64,000 nucleotides of DNA from Lepidurus packardi (Eukaryota > Arthropoda > Branchiopoda > Notostraca > Triopsidae), in contig JAKZAN010000071.1 of NCBI GenBank assembly GCA_023053545.1, positions 62,001 through 126,000 of the forward strand. The letters are read 5' to 3'. The notes under the pieces were generated by a model, which did no database searches, had not been told where the DNA came from, and worked only from the letters and a program-made list of their open reading frames with translations. The position numbers and the translations under genes are program-made. Shown here one piece after another: positions 36,192 through 45,549 of the stretch (the first letter of the stretch is position 1; every line of letters starts with the position of its first letter).

Positions 36192-37337
36192 CTATACGCT
36201 CAGCGCTTGTTCCAGATCTGCAATCAGGTCGTCGATATCTTCTATACCAACACTCAATCGAACTAGGTCGTCTGTAATCCCAATTTCACGTCGTTTTTCT
36301 TCAGGTATGGAAGCGTGTGTCATTAAGGCTGGATGGTTTGCAAGCGATTCAACACCGCCTAAAGATTCGGCCAAAGTGAATACCTTCACATTTTCGAGGA
36401 ATTTAATAGCGTCTGATTTTGCGCCAGATGTGAATGTAAAGGTTACCATACCGCCAAATCCGCTCATCTGTTTTTTAGCAATCTCGTGAAAAGGATGCGA
36501 TGGCAAGCCCGGATAAAATACTTTCGCCACTTTTGGGTGCTTGTCTAGAAACGCGGCTACTTTTTCACCATTTTCACAATGTCTTTGAACACGGAGGTGT
36601 AACGTTTTGATGCCTCTTAATACTAAAAATGAGTCCATTGGTCCAAGCGTAGCGCCCGTTGCAAACTGCTGAAAATGCAGTTTTTCGCCCAATTCAGGAT
36701 CTTTCACGATTAAGGCGCCCGCAATCAGATCGGAATGACCGCCCAAATATTTTGTTGCAGAATGCATGACAATGTCAGCGCCCAAATCCAACGGTTTTTG
36801 AAGGTATGGCGTTGCAAACGTATTGTCGACTGCGAATAATAAATTATGTTTCTTCGTAATGGCTGCAATCGCTGCAATATCGGCTAATTTCATCAATGGG
36901 TTTGTTGGCGTTTCAACCCAAACCAATTTCGTGTTTTCGTTTATAAGCGACTGGAATTTATCCAAATCGTTCATATCTATAAAGTGAAACTTAATACCCG
37001 AATCCTTATAAATTCTAGTAAACATCCTGTAAGTTCCGCCATACAAATCATCCATGGCAATAATTTCGTCTCCGGCTTTGAAAGACCTTAGCACGCAATC
37101 TGTTGCTGCAAGACCCGAGGAAAAAGCCAATCCGCGCGTGCCATTTTCAATGCTTGCCAATGCATTCTCCAATGCAGTTCGTGTTGGATTTGCTGCGCGG
37201 CTATATTCGTAGTCGCCAATCGGCTGACCAGGACTTTTCTGAACATAGGTTGATGTTTGGTAAACTGGAGGCATAACAGCGCCCGTTGTTTCGTCGTGAT
37301 GCTGTCCGCCGTGTATTGCTTTTGTATTGAATTTCAT
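36192..37337 (-). CDS. metB: Trans-sulfuration enzyme (cystathionine gamma-synthase/gamma-lyase type)
   Basis: 381 residues. PLP enzyme of the Cys/Met metabolism family; the PLP lysine is Lys196 in MHSATKYLGGHSD, and AFSSGLAATD and VWVETPTNPLMK line the cofactor pocket. Family members make or break cystathionine. The C-terminal SLGGVESLANHPALMTHAS is common to both synthases and lyases, so the exact reaction is not settled; the gene symbol is the likeliest guess. Confidence 0.8.
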   Translation of the reverse strand: MKFNTKAIHGGQHHDETTGAVMPPVYQTSTYVQKSPGQPIGDYEYSRAANPTRTALENALASIENGTRGLAFSSGLAATDCVLRSFKAGDEIIAMDDLYGGTYRMFTRIYKDSGIKFHFIDMNDLDKFQSLINENTKLVWVETPTNPLMKLADIAAIAAITKKHNLLFAVDNTFATPYLQKPLDLGADIVMHSATKYLGGHSDLIAGALIVKDPELGEKLHFQQFATGATLGPMDSFLVLRGIKTLHLRVQRHCENGEKVAAFLDKHPKVAKVFYPGLPSHPFHEIAKKQMSGFGGMVTFTFTSGAKSDAIKFLENVKVFTLAESLGGVESLANHPALMTHASIPEEKRREIGITDDLVRLSVGIEDIDDLIADLEQALSV

Positions 37338-37390
37338 GGGATATAATTTTTATGCAAATTTAAATTTTTAGACTTTCTGACGCCACCAAT

Positions 37391-37846
37391 TTATATAAAC
37401 TTTCTGATAGACATCGAAATACCTATATGAACTGCTTCATGATAATTATTAAACGAAATTGCATCAGCAACACTTCGAATGGTATAACCAGATATACTCG
37501 TAAATTCTTGATAGGTCTCAAACAAACCCGCTTCTAAATCACTTTCTGTTTTCTCGATCGTACTGAACAAATAGCCTTTAATTGCATCGACTTCTTCTTG
37601 CAAAATCATGCTTTCTGGTTTTGTGCCTTTCTTGAACATTTCGACCATTTCGTCTGGAATCATCATAGGCAATCCCGACAATTTGTAGGTCAGCATTTGC
37701 TGTACAACTACGATGTGGCCAATATTCCAAATCAGATTGTTGTTGAATCCAAAAGGAATCATATTTAGTTGTTCCAAAGTATAATTATTCAGAAACTGCA
37801 ACAATATATTTCGACTAGTTCGAGTGATTTCAAGCGGTTGATTCAT
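37391..37846 (-). CDS. DinB-family (YfiT/DinB four-helix) protein
   Basis: 151 residues from the ATG at 37846 (MNQPLEITRTSR). Four-helix DinB-like fold with metal-ligand histidines in LIWNIGHIVVVQQ and FNNYHEAVHIG (two His). DinB-like proteins include metal-dependent transferases with mycothiol or bacillithiol; the function here is unknown. An ATG 13 codons upstream is less likely. Confidence 0.8.
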   Translation of the reverse strand: MNQPLEITRTSRNILLQFLNNYTLEQLNMIPFGFNNNLIWNIGHIVVVQQMLTYKLSGLPMMIPDEMVEMFKKGTKPESMILQEEVDAIKGYLFSTIEKTESDLEAGLFETYQEFTSISGYTIRSVADAISFNNYHEAVHIGISMSIRKFI

Positions 37847-37913
37847 TTTTATTTTTTTGCTAAAATTAAACAATTCCAATATCAAATGATTTTCTTTGCA
37901 CTAAAGAAATAAG

Positions 37914-38270
37914 ATGGACAAAATTTATTATCTCGCTTCCTGCGATACGTGCCGTAAAATCATAAAATCGCTTCCAAATAGCAGTAAATTATCATTTCAC
38001 GACATCAAGCAAAACCCAATTACAACGGCAGAATTGGACGAAATGCGCGAATTATCGGGGAGTTATGAGGCGCTTTTCAGCAAGAAAGCACAATTGTATA
38101 AGTCTTTGGGTTTAAAAGAGAAAAATTTGCAAGAAGATGATTTCCGAAAATATATTTTGGAGCATTATACCTTTCTAAGCAGGCCTGTTTTTATAATCGG
38201 CGGTAAAATTTACATCGGAAATAGCCAAAAAAATATAAACGACGTCCTGGCAGTACTGAAAAATGAATAA
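37914..38270 (+). CDS. ArsC/Spx-family thioredoxin-fold protein
   Basis: 118 residues. The redox motif CDTC is at 10-13 (YYLASCDTCRK), followed by the ArsC-type helix and RPVFIIGGKIYIGN near the end. This is the YffB/ArsC-like group; real arsenate reduction is not shown. Overlaps the next gene by 8 bp. Confidence 0.85.
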   Translation: MDKIYYLASCDTCRKIIKSLPNSSKLSFHDIKQNPITTAELDEMRELSGSYEALFSKKAQLYKSLGLKEKNLQEDDFRKYILEHYTFLSRPVFIIGGKIYIGNSQKNINDVLAVLKNE

Positions 38271-39180
38271 AAGAACTTTAGCGCTATTCGGCGCGACAAT
38301 GGTTTCCTTAATCTACGGCGTAACCTTCACTATTGCAAAAGATGTAATGCCCACTTATGTCAATCCCTTTGGTTTTATATTGCTTCGCGTTTTTGGATCG
38401 GCCATTTTGTTTTGGCTGGTTTGGTTGTTCTTACCCAAAGAAAAAATCGACACCAAAGATTTTCCCAGAATTGCCGCAGCAGCTTTTTTTGGCGTGGCTT
38501 TAAATATGCTCACTTTTTTCAAAGGATTGAGCTATACTTCGCCCATTTCAGCTTCCGTGATTATGGTTACAACGCCCATTATTGTCCTAATACTTTCTGC
38601 AATTATCATAAAAGAAAGGATGGAATTGCGCAAAATCATCGGAATCATTTTAGGGCTTGCCGGAACAGCATTCCTAATTTTATATGGAAAATCGGTGGGC
38701 AACGCAACAAATGCCACCTTGGGAAATCTGTTGGTATTTGTAAATGCGGTTTCATATGGATTCTATCTAATTATTGTCAAAAAATTAATGGATAAATACA
38801 GCGCGTTCACCTTTGTAAAATGGATTTATCTTTTCGGATTCTTAATGGTTTTGCCATTTGGCTGGTCTGAATTTCAGTTAATTGAATGGCCAACACTACC
38901 AAACATTATTCTTTGGAAAATAGGCTTTGTTGTCGTTTTTTCAACGTTTTTTACTTACTTATTGAATCTGTTAAGTATGCGAACACTTGCCCCAACCACG
39001 GTTGCAGTTTTTATCTATTTACAGCCTTTGTTTGCGACGATATTTGCAATTGGTTTGGGCAAAGACGACTTGAGCCTTGTGAAAATGATCTCTGCATTAA
39101 TGATTTTCGTTGGGGTTTATATGGTAACACAAAAAAGGGCGCCACAAATTGAACTGACCAAAGAAACAGAATCTGCTTAA
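38263..39180 (+). CDS. EamA/DMT-superfamily transporter
   Basis: 305 residues with ten transmembrane helices in two EamA repeats (about 5-135 and 150-290; the linker helix LVFVNAVSYGFYLIIVKKLM starts the second). Inner-membrane metabolite exporter of unknown substrate. Start overlaps the ArsC-like stop, so the two are coupled. Confidence 0.88.
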   Translation: MNKRTLALFGATMVSLIYGVTFTIAKDVMPTYVNPFGFILLRVFGSAILFWLVWLFLPKEKIDTKDFPRIAAAAFFGVALNMLTFFKGLSYTSPISASVIMVTTPIIVLILSAIIIKERMELRKIIGIILGLAGTAFLILYGKSVGNATNATLGNLLVFVNAVSYGFYLIIVKKLMDKYSAFTFVKWIYLFGFLMVLPFGWSEFQLIEWPTLPNIILWKIGFVVVFSTFFTYLLNLLSMRTLAPTTVAVFIYLQPLFATIFAIGLGKDDLSLVKMISALMIFVGVYMVTQKRAPQIELTKETESA

Positions 39181-39204
39181 GACCTTAGATTTTAATTATA
39201 TTTG
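39173..39204 (+). promoter_or_regulatory. Promoter of yicC-gmk-nadD
   Basis: CTG (39173-39175), 21-bp spacer, TATATTTG (39197-39204), 19 bp before the yicC ATG. Confidence 0.45.
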
Positions 39205-39223
39205 TGCCTACTTAAATTTTTCT

Positions 39224-40085
39224 ATGATACAATCAATGACTGGCTTCGGAAAAGCGACACTGCAGCTTCCAAGTAAAAAAAATTACTGTTGAGGTAAAAT
39301 CACTTAACAGCAAAGGATTAGATGTGAGTGTTCGAATGCCGTCCGTTTACCGAGAAATGGAATTGGCTTTGCGAAACCAGATTGCTTTAACGCTTGAACG
39401 TGGAAAAATCGACTTTTCAATCTACATTGAAAGTACGGCAGAACAAACATCAACAAAAGTAAATGTTGCTGTTTTGAAAGCCTATATCGCGCAACTTAAA
39501 GAAGTTAAGCCAGATGCTGATGAAACAGAGCTAATGAAAATGGCCATTAGGATGCCAGACGCGATGAAAACCGAACGCGATGAAATTGACGCGAACGATT
39601 GGAACGTTATCCAAACCGTAATTGACCAAGGATTAAAAAACATTAAAGATTTTCGAGTTTCTGAAGGTGTTTCGTTGGAAAAAGAATTTTTACACAGAAT
39701 CGCCAATATTATGACGATGATGAACGAAACGGTTGCGCTTGATTCAGAACGGATTACAACAGTAAAAACCCGTTTGACCACTGCGATTGAAGAACTAAAA
39801 GTCAACATCGACCAAAATCGCTTTGAGCAAGAATTGATTTATTATCTTGAAAAATACGACATTACAGAAGAAAAAGTGCGCCTCGAAAACCACCTGAACT
39901 ATTTTATAGAGACATTAGCTGGAACTGAAGCAAATGGACGTAAATTAGGGTTTATCGTGCAAGAAATGGGCCGCGAAATCAACACGATGGGTTCAAAATC
40001 CAATCATGCACAAATGCAGAAATTAGTCGTGCAAATGAAAGACGAATTGGAAAAAATTAAAGAACAAGTGCTAAACGTATTATAA
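39224..40085 (+). CDS. yicC: YicC-family endoribonuclease, apparent +1 frameshift near the N terminus
   Basis: The gene begins at the ATG at 39224: MIQSMTGFGKATLQLPSKK is the conserved YicC N terminus. In that frame a TGA follows at 39290-39292. The conserved sequence continues from the next frame (ITVEVKSLNSKGLDVSVRM). The switch is at a run of eight As (39275-39282); seven As would give an intact protein of about 286 residues. The remainder (from 39324, 253 residues) has the full YicC and DUF1732 regions, ending EMGREINTMGSKSN...VQMKDELEKIKEQV. YicC is an RNase acting on small RNAs and mRNA. The homopolymer makes a base-calling error likely; real slippage is the alternative. gmk overlaps the stop by one base. 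Confidence 0.85.
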
Positions 40086-40657
40086 TGAAAAACGGAAAAC
40101 TAATAGTTTTTTCAGCACCTTCTGGTTCTGGCAAAACCACAATCGTAAGGCATTTGCTGGGGATTGAAGAACTAGACTTGGAATTCTCCGTTTCAGCAAC
40201 TTCTCGCGAACCGCGCGGAACAGAAATAGATGGCACTGATTACTATTTTTTATCATTAGAAGAATTTAAGCAACATATAAAAAACAACGATTTTTTAGAG
40301 TGGGAAGAAGTCTATCGCGACAACTTTTACGGCACCTTGAAAAGCGAAATAGAACGCATCTGGGCTAAAGGAAAAAATGTTATTTTCGACATTGATGTCG
40401 CTGGCGGATTGCGTATTAAACATAAATTTCCCGAAGAAACACTTGCCGTTTTTGTGAAACCACCAAGTATTGATGAACTCAAAATACGATTGAAAAAACG
40501 CTCCACAGAAAGCGAAGATAAAATTAATATGCGCATAGCAAAAGCCTCAGTCGAACTGGCTACGGCACCACAGTTTGATCACATCATTAAAAATTATGAC
40601 CTCGATCAGGCCAAAGAAGATGCATATCAATTGGTGAAAGAATTCTTGTCAAAATGA
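40085..40657 (+). CDS. gmk: Guanylate kinase
   Basis: 190 residues. Phosphorylates GMP to GDP. P-loop SAPSGSGKTT starts at residue 9, the GMP-binding SATSREPRGTEIDGTDYYF follows, and FDIDVAGGLRIKHKFP is conserved. Its ATG shares a base with the yicC TAA; nadD overlaps its end by 4 bp. Confidence 0.96.
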   Translation: MKNGKLIVFSAPSGSGKTTIVRHLLGIEELDLEFSVSATSREPRGTEIDGTDYYFLSLEEFKQHIKNNDFLEWEEVYRDNFYGTLKSEIERIWAKGKNVIFDIDVAGGLRIKHKFPEETLAVFVKPPSIDELKIRLKKRSTESEDKINMRIAKASVELATAPQFDHIIKNYDLDQAKEDAYQLVKEFLSK

Positions 40658-41235
40658 AAGTAGGTCTCTATTTTGGAACGTTCAACCCAATCCACATTGG
40701 CCATCTGATTATTGCCAATCACATGGCGGAGCATTCCAATTTAGACCAAATCTGGCTGGTCGTAACACCGCACAATCCATTAAAAGCGAAAAGTACACTT
40801 CTAGAAGATTATAAGCGAATGGAAATGGTCTCGCTCGCAACAGAAGACTATTTAAAACTAAAGCCGTCTGACATCGAATTTAAGCTTCCGCAGCCAAACT
40901 ACACCATTAATACGCTGGTTCATTTAGGCGAAAAATACCCGCAACACGAATTTGCGCTGATAATGGGCGAAGACAACATAAAGTCTTTTCATAAATGGAA
41001 AAATTATGATGTAATTTTAGCCAACTATCCCATTTACATTTACCCGAGAATTTCAACTCAACAAGGGCAATCAGACGCAATTAATCATGAAAATGTTCAT
41101 TTTGTCGATGCACCAATCGTCGAACTATCTTCAACATTCATTCGCGAAAGCATCAAAAAAGGCAAAAACATCAAACCGATGTTGCCTGCAGAAGTTTGGC
41201 AATACATCGATCACAACAATTTGTATAAGAAGTAG
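40654..41235 (+). CDS. nadD: Nicotinate-nucleotide adenylyltransferase
   Basis: 193 residues. Adenylates nicotinate mononucleotide in NAD synthesis. The nucleotidyltransferase motif GTFNPIHIGH is at 8-17, and the C-terminal ISSTFIRE-type signature (ELSSTFIRESIKKG) is present. Third gene of the yicC-gmk-nadD operon, with an ATGA overlap. Confidence 0.95.
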   Translation: MKVGLYFGTFNPIHIGHLIIANHMAEHSNLDQIWLVVTPHNPLKAKSTLLEDYKRMEMVSLATEDYLKLKPSDIEFKLPQPNYTINTLVHLGEKYPQHEFALIMGEDNIKSFHKWKNYDVILANYPIYIYPRISTQQGQSDAINHENVHFVDAPIVELSSTFIRESIKKGKNIKPMLPAEVWQYIDHNNLYKK

Positions 41236-41396
41236 CGGCGGAAATTCGAAAGTAGAAAATCCAAATTCCAAACGCGAGGCAGACATTAAGACATTAAAAT
41301 GTAATGACTTTACGCAACGCACGGCTTAACATTTGTTTACCAAACTTCCATCCGCAATTTCATAACTTTGAACGAATTTAAAAACAAACAAACCAG

Positions 41397-42560
41397 ATGT
41401 TAGATTTCGAATTATACAATCCCACAAAACTTATCTTTGGAAAAGGAAAAATAGCAACGCTAAACGACCTTGTTCCAAAAAACACAAAAATAATGATCGC
41501 TTATGGCGGGGGCAGCATTTTTAGCAACGGCGTATACAACCAAGTAAGCGAAGCTCTAAAAGGCTACGATTTAGTTGAATTTGGCGGAATTGAAGCCAAC
41601 CCACATTATGAAACCACAATGAAAGCTGTCGAGATTATTCGCGAGCAAAACATCGGTTTTATATTGGCTGTAGGCGGTGGATCAGTAATCGATGCCGTAA
41701 AATTCATGTCGGCTGCCGTAAAGTTCGAAGGAAATCCAATGGAAATCCTCCACAAACGACTGCTGATTAAAGATGTTGCGCAAGTCATTCCTTTTGGAAC
41801 CGTGCTCACCCTGCCAGCAACTGGTAGCGAAATGAACTCTGGCTCTGTAATTACAATTCAAGCCACACAAGAAAAACTGTCGTTTGGCGGTGCAGCCTTG
41901 TTTCCGCAATTCTCTATTTGCGACCCAACCGTAATCGCGTCATTGCCCTTGCGCCAAATTCAGAATGGCGTTGTTGATGCCTACACGCACGTGATGGAGC
42001 AATACTTGACGTACCCGCACACCGGCTTATTGCAAGATCGAATTGCCGAAGGAATCTTGAACACGCTAATAGAAATAGGCACAAAAGTGGCTGAAGACCC
42101 AACCGACTATACATACGCATCAAACTTCATGTGGTGTTGCACGATGGCGCTGAACGGCCTGCTCAATAAAGGCGTCCCAACAGATTGGGCTACGCATATG
42201 ATTGGGCACGAGCTAACTGCCTTGTACAACATCGACCACGCCCGAACGCTTGCCGTGATCGCGCCGAGCTTGTACACCGTCATGTTTGAAACTAAAAAAG
42301 AAAAATTGGCACAGTACGGCGAACGCGTTTTTGGTTTGAATGGGACTACAGAAGCAGTTGCCAAAGAAGCCATTCAAAAAACAGAGGCGTTTTTCCACAC
42401 AATGGGAATGAACACCAAGTTGTCACAATATACAGACAAGTATGCTGATACCGCTGGGTTTATTGCCGACCGATTCGAAAGCCGAGGCTGGACAAAGATG
42501 GGCGAAAAACAGAATATTACACCAGAAAGAGTGCGCGAAATTGTTGAAATGAGCTACTAA
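41397..42560 (+). CDS. Iron-containing alcohol dehydrogenase (YqhD/BDH type)
   Basis: 387 residues. NAD(P)H-dependent alcohol/aldehyde oxidoreductase of the group III family. Cofactor loop AVGGGSVIDAVKF near 98; metal-ligand regions DAYTHVMEQYLT and ATHMIGHELTALYNIDHART. Closest in form to E. coli YqhD. A TAACTTTG box (41363-41370) lies 26 bp upstream and a strong terminator follows. Confidence 0.92.
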   Translation: MLDFELYNPTKLIFGKGKIATLNDLVPKNTKIMIAYGGGSIFSNGVYNQVSEALKGYDLVEFGGIEANPHYETTMKAVEIIREQNIGFILAVGGGSVIDAVKFMSAAVKFEGNPMEILHKRLLIKDVAQVIPFGTVLTLPATGSEMNSGSVITIQATQEKLSFGGAALFPQFSICDPTVIASLPLRQIQNGVVDAYTHVMEQYLTYPHTGLLQDRIAEGILNTLIEIGTKVAEDPTDYTYASNFMWCCTMALNGLLNKGVPTDWATHMIGHELTALYNIDHARTLAVIAPSLYTVMFETKKEKLAQYGERVFGLNGTTEAVAKEAIQKTEAFFHTMGMNTKLSQYTDKYADTAGFIADRFESRGWTKMGEKQNITPERVREIVEMSY

Positions 42561-42575
42561 ACCATACAAAATCCA

Positions 42576-42611
42576 AAAGGCGTTCACGAATTACTCCGGA
42601 ACGCCTTTCTT
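42576..42611 (+). terminator. Terminator after the alcohol dehydrogenase
   Basis: Perfect 10-bp stem aaaggcgttc (42576-42585)/gaacgccttt (42599-42608) followed by CTT. Confidence 0.8.
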
Positions 42612-42802
42612 CATAACACCAAAACAAAATTTACTAGCCGTCAAATATCCCAACACGCTGAATTGGAATTGATTGACTGACAATTAAATAACGTGGGAAA
42701 CCAAAGTAACATTGTAGCGCAAATCATAAAGAGTTGTTAAATAAAAAAGGCGGCAGTGCTCACGTCGTGACCTTTAGTCTGCTTTTTTGAATCAAATTCC
42801 GA

Positions 42803-42831
42803 CTGTTTTCGCAGAGATTTGCTTACTTTTG
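42803..42831 (+). promoter_or_regulatory. gpsA promoter
   Basis: CTG (42803-42805), 18-bp spacer, TACTTTTG (42824-42831), 18 bp before the chosen ATG. Confidence 0.5.
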
Positions 42832-42849
42832 GCGCACACAAACTTAACC

Positions 42850-43845
42850 ATGAACAACGAGCCAAAATTTGCAGTAATTGGAGGCGGAAGCTGGGCAACG
42901 GCAATTGCCAAAATGCTGTGCACAAACCTTTCGGAAATCGCCTGGTACATGCGCAACGAAGATGCCATCGAACACCTTAAAACCGCGCATCACAATCCAA
43001 ATTACCTAAGTTCTGTTGAGTTCAACGTCGCAAAATTGCGTTTAACATCGGATCTCAATGAGGCAATCGAATATGCAGACTATATTATTTTCGCTATTCC
43101 TTCCGCTTTTTTAGGTGCCGAACTCAAAAAACTAACCGCAAGTCTCGAAGGAAAAGTTATATTTTCAGCCATTAAAGGAATCGTGCCCGAAACAAGCCTA
43201 ATTGTGGGCGAACATTTTCACAAAGCATATAATATTCCTTTAGAGAATATCGGAGTGCTAACAGGGCCATGTCACGCAGAGGAAGTAGCGTTGGAAAGGC
43301 TTTCATACCTCACAATTGCTTGCGGCGACCAAGAAAAAGCAAAAGTGGTGGCAAAGGCTGTTTCAGGAAATTACATCAAAACAAAGGTCACCGATGATAT
43401 TATCGGTACAGAATACGCCGCCATGCTCAAAAACATCTATGCCATTGCAGCAGGAATCGCACACGGCATTGGTTATGGCGACAATTTTCAGTCGGTACTC
43501 ATGAGCAACGGCATTCGAGAAATGAAGAAATTTATTCGGAAAGTGCACAAAATGAAGCGCAACATCAACGATTCGGCCTATCTAGGCGATTTGTTGGTTA
43601 CCGGCTATTCGGTTTTTTCACGCAACAGGATGTTCGGAAACATGATTGGAAAAGGCTATACCGTAAAATCAGCAATGATGGAAATGAGTATGGTTGCCGA
43701 AGGTTATTATGCCGCAAAAAGCGCCTTCGAACTCAACCAAGTCTACGGTGCAAAAACGCCAATTATCGACGCAGTACACGCTATTTTATACGAAGGAAAA
43801 GATGCTAAAAAGGTGTTCAAGAAACTAACAGACAAACTGGATTAA
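42850..43845 (+). CDS. gpsA: Glycerol-3-phosphate dehydrogenase [NAD(P)+]
   Basis: 331 residues from the ATG at 42850 (MNNEPKFAVIGGGSWATAI); the upstream in-frame ATG lies before the promoter box. Makes sn-glycerol-3-phosphate for phospholipid synthesis. The Rossmann loop GGGSWAT is at the N terminus, the first catalytic Lys in FSAIKGIVPE, and the second in EYAAMLKNIYAIAAGI. Confidence 0.95.
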   Translation: MNNEPKFAVIGGGSWATAIAKMLCTNLSEIAWYMRNEDAIEHLKTAHHNPNYLSSVEFNVAKLRLTSDLNEAIEYADYIIFAIPSAFLGAELKKLTASLEGKVIFSAIKGIVPETSLIVGEHFHKAYNIPLENIGVLTGPCHAEEVALERLSYLTIACGDQEKAKVVAKAVSGNYIKTKVTDDIIGTEYAAMLKNIYAIAAGIAHGIGYGDNFQSVLMSNGIREMKKFIRKVHKMKRNINDSAYLGDLLVTGYSVFSRNRMFGNMIGKGYTVKSAMMEMSMVAEGYYAAKSAFELNQVYGAKTPIIDAVHAILYEGKDAKKVFKKLTDKLD

Positions 43846-43848
43846 AGA

Positions 43849-44256
43849 CTACCTAATCACAACGCCGTCCTTAAAAATAAGCGGCACATCTTCCGTATTG
43901 TCATCCGAAATATAATTGGCTTTAAAAATATATTTGCGGTCATACAGCGTGTTTCCAACGAAAAAAGTAACCATAAATTCATTGTTCAACGCCAGAACGC
44001 TGCTTTCAATCATCTCCACTTTCACAAACGTAACCGGCTGCATTTCCACATACGCATGTCGCAACAACGACGTCTTTTTCATCTCGCCGTCAATCGTGCC
44101 AAATGCCTTCGAAACCACAATCACATTATCCAGTCTAAAGTCGCTGTCGTTCACCAAATAAACATTCCAAACGTGGTCCATGAAATCGTCATTCCACTCC
44201 TTCACAGCGGCAATAAAAACATTCTCGAATTCAGGAATAATAATGTCTTTTCTCAT
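43849..44256 (-). CDS. Conserved flavobacterial protein of unknown function next to pheS
   Basis: 135 residues, no signal peptide or membrane helix. Beta-rich: DHVWNVYLVNDSDFRLDNVIVVSKAFG and VTFVKVEMIESSVLALNNEFMVTFFVGN alternate hydrophobic residues. Homologues are often mislabelled as a phenylalanyl-tRNA synthetase subunit because of the neighbour; it has no synthetase motif. It converges tail to tail on gpsA with a 3-bp gap. Confidence 0.7.
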   Translation of the reverse strand: MRKDIIIPEFENVFIAAVKEWNDDFMDHVWNVYLVNDSDFRLDNVIVVSKAFGTIDGEMKKTSLLRHAYVEMQPVTFVKVEMIESSVLALNNEFMVTFFVGNTLYDRKYIFKANYISDDNTEDVPLIFKDGVVIR

Positions 44257-44265
44257 ATTTTTTGA

Positions 44266-44372
44266 AGCTATTTCCGGCTATTCGCTCAATCTTTTTTTGC
44301 CATGAAATTATAGTGGTATTTTCACATTCAAGGTTGGCAAAAAAAGGATTTCCGCTGCTATCCGGGCTAGGG
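44266..44372 (-). repeat. Long intergenic inverted repeat, copy C (3' of pheS)
   Basis: Two arms of about 36 bases, 44266-44301 and 44336-44372, fold back on each other around 34 bases. On the minus strand it starts CCCTAGCCCGG ten bases after the pheS stop, the same start as copy A after the SDR gene. Each arm has a central run of seven T or A. Probably acts as a strong terminator or is a dispersed palindromic element. Confidence 0.7.
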
Positions 44373-44381
44373 AGTTTCGAT

Positions 44382-45401
44382 CTAAATACTAGATTTGAAC
44401 TGTTCTAAGAACCGAACGTCATTCTCATAAAACATTCTGATATCGCCAATTTGATACAACAACATTGCAATTCGCTCAATTCCCATACCAAAAGCAAAAC
44501 CAGTATATTCATCTGAGTTGATGCCGCAGTTTCTCAAAACATTTGGGTCAACCATACCGCAGCCCATGATTTCCAACCAGCCAGTTCCTTTAGTGATTCG
44601 GTAATCTGTTTCGGTTTTAAGTCCCCAATAAATATCCACTTCTGCACTTGGCTCCGTGAACGGGAAATACGACGGACGCAACCGAATTTTCGATTTGCCA
44701 AACATCTCCTTTGTGAAATAAAGCAAGGTTTGCTTCAAGTCGGCAAATGAAACGTCTTTGTCGATATACAAGCCTTCAACTTGGTGGAAAATACAATGAG
44801 AACGCGAAGACACGGCTTCGTTTCTAAACACACGTCCTGGCGAAATCGTTCGGATTGGTGGCTTGTTGTTTTCCATGTAGCGCACCTGAACTGAAGAAGT
44901 GTGCGTGCGCAACAAAATATCTGGGTTTGTTTGAATAAAAAATGTGTCCTGCATGTCACGAGCTGGATGGTATTCTGGCAAGTTCAAGGCTGTAAAATTA
45001 TGCCAATCGTCTTCAATTTCTGGTCCTTCTGAAACATTGAATCCAATGTTCGAAAAAATATCTGTGATCTGGTTTTTTACGAGCGATATCGGATGACGCG
45101 AACCTATTTTTAAAGGCTCGGCCGGACGGGTTAAATCGCCGTAAATGCCGATGTTCTCTATCTTGCTTTCCAATTCATCAACAATCAACTTAACTTTCGC
45201 TTCGGCGGTTGTTTTGAGTTGGTTGATGACCTGCCCAAACTCCTTTTTCTGGTCATTTGGCACATTCTTAAACTCAGCAAAAAACTCGTTAAGCAAACCT
45301 TTTTTGCCTAAAAAGCGAATTCTGAACGCTTCAAGTTCTTCCTTGTTTTGAGTATAAAACGCTTCGGCTTCCGAAATGTATTTCTTGATGTCGGTTATCA
45401 T
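44382..45401 (-). CDS. pheS: Phenylalanyl-tRNA synthetase alpha subunit
   Basis: 339 residues from the ATG at 45401 (MITDIKKYISEAEAFY). Charges tRNA-Phe with PheT. N-terminal coiled coil, then the class II catalytic domain: HNFTALNLPEYHPARDMQDTF, the motif 2 region RTISPGRVFRNEAVSSRSH and motif 3 GFAFGMGIERIAMLLY. A TAAATTTG box lies at 45422-45429. pheT is not in this window. Confidence 0.96.
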   Translation of the reverse strand: MITDIKKYISEAEAFYTQNKEELEAFRIRFLGKKGLLNEFFAEFKNVPNDQKKEFGQVINQLKTTAEAKVKLIVDELESKIENIGIYGDLTRPAEPLKIGSRHPISLVKNQITDIFSNIGFNVSEGPEIEDDWHNFTALNLPEYHPARDMQDTFFIQTNPDILLRTHTSSVQVRYMENNKPPIRTISPGRVFRNEAVSSRSHCIFHQVEGLYIDKDVSFADLKQTLLYFTKEMFGKSKIRLRPSYFPFTEPSAEVDIYWGLKTETDYRITKGTGWLEIMGCGMVDPNVLRNCGINSDEYTGFAFGMGIERIAMLLYQIGDIRMFYENDVRFLEQFKSSI

Positions 45402-45439
45402 TGTGATGGAATTGAAAGGTGCAAATTTACGACAAATTT

Positions 45440-45541
45440 TAGCCCCGATGGCAGTGGCATCCTTTTTTGTTTCCTGAATTTTGAATGTATTTGGCCAAAT
45501 TTCCAACAAAAAAGATAGAACGGACAGCGGGAAATTGCTTC
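45440..45541. repeat. Long intergenic inverted repeat, copy D
   Basis: Left arm 45440-45470 (agccccgatggcagtggcat and on) and right arm 45506-45541 (aaaaaagatagaacggacag and on) match those of copies A and C. It separates the pheS promoter from the stop of the 118-residue gene at 45550, so it lies just 3' of that gene, in the opposite orientation to copies A and C relative to the gene. Confidence 0.65.
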
Positions 45542-45549
45542 AAAAAAAA

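Noticed and set aside
39324..40085. Intact 253-residue YicC starting at ATG 39324
   Set aside because: This start omits the conserved N-terminal signature, which is present upstream in the other frame; the frameshift explanation fits better.
42740..42788. Imperfect hairpin flanked by A and T runs before gpsA
   Set aside because: Arms pair poorly and no gene ends nearby on either strand apart from one already terminated at 42576-42611; not called as a terminator.
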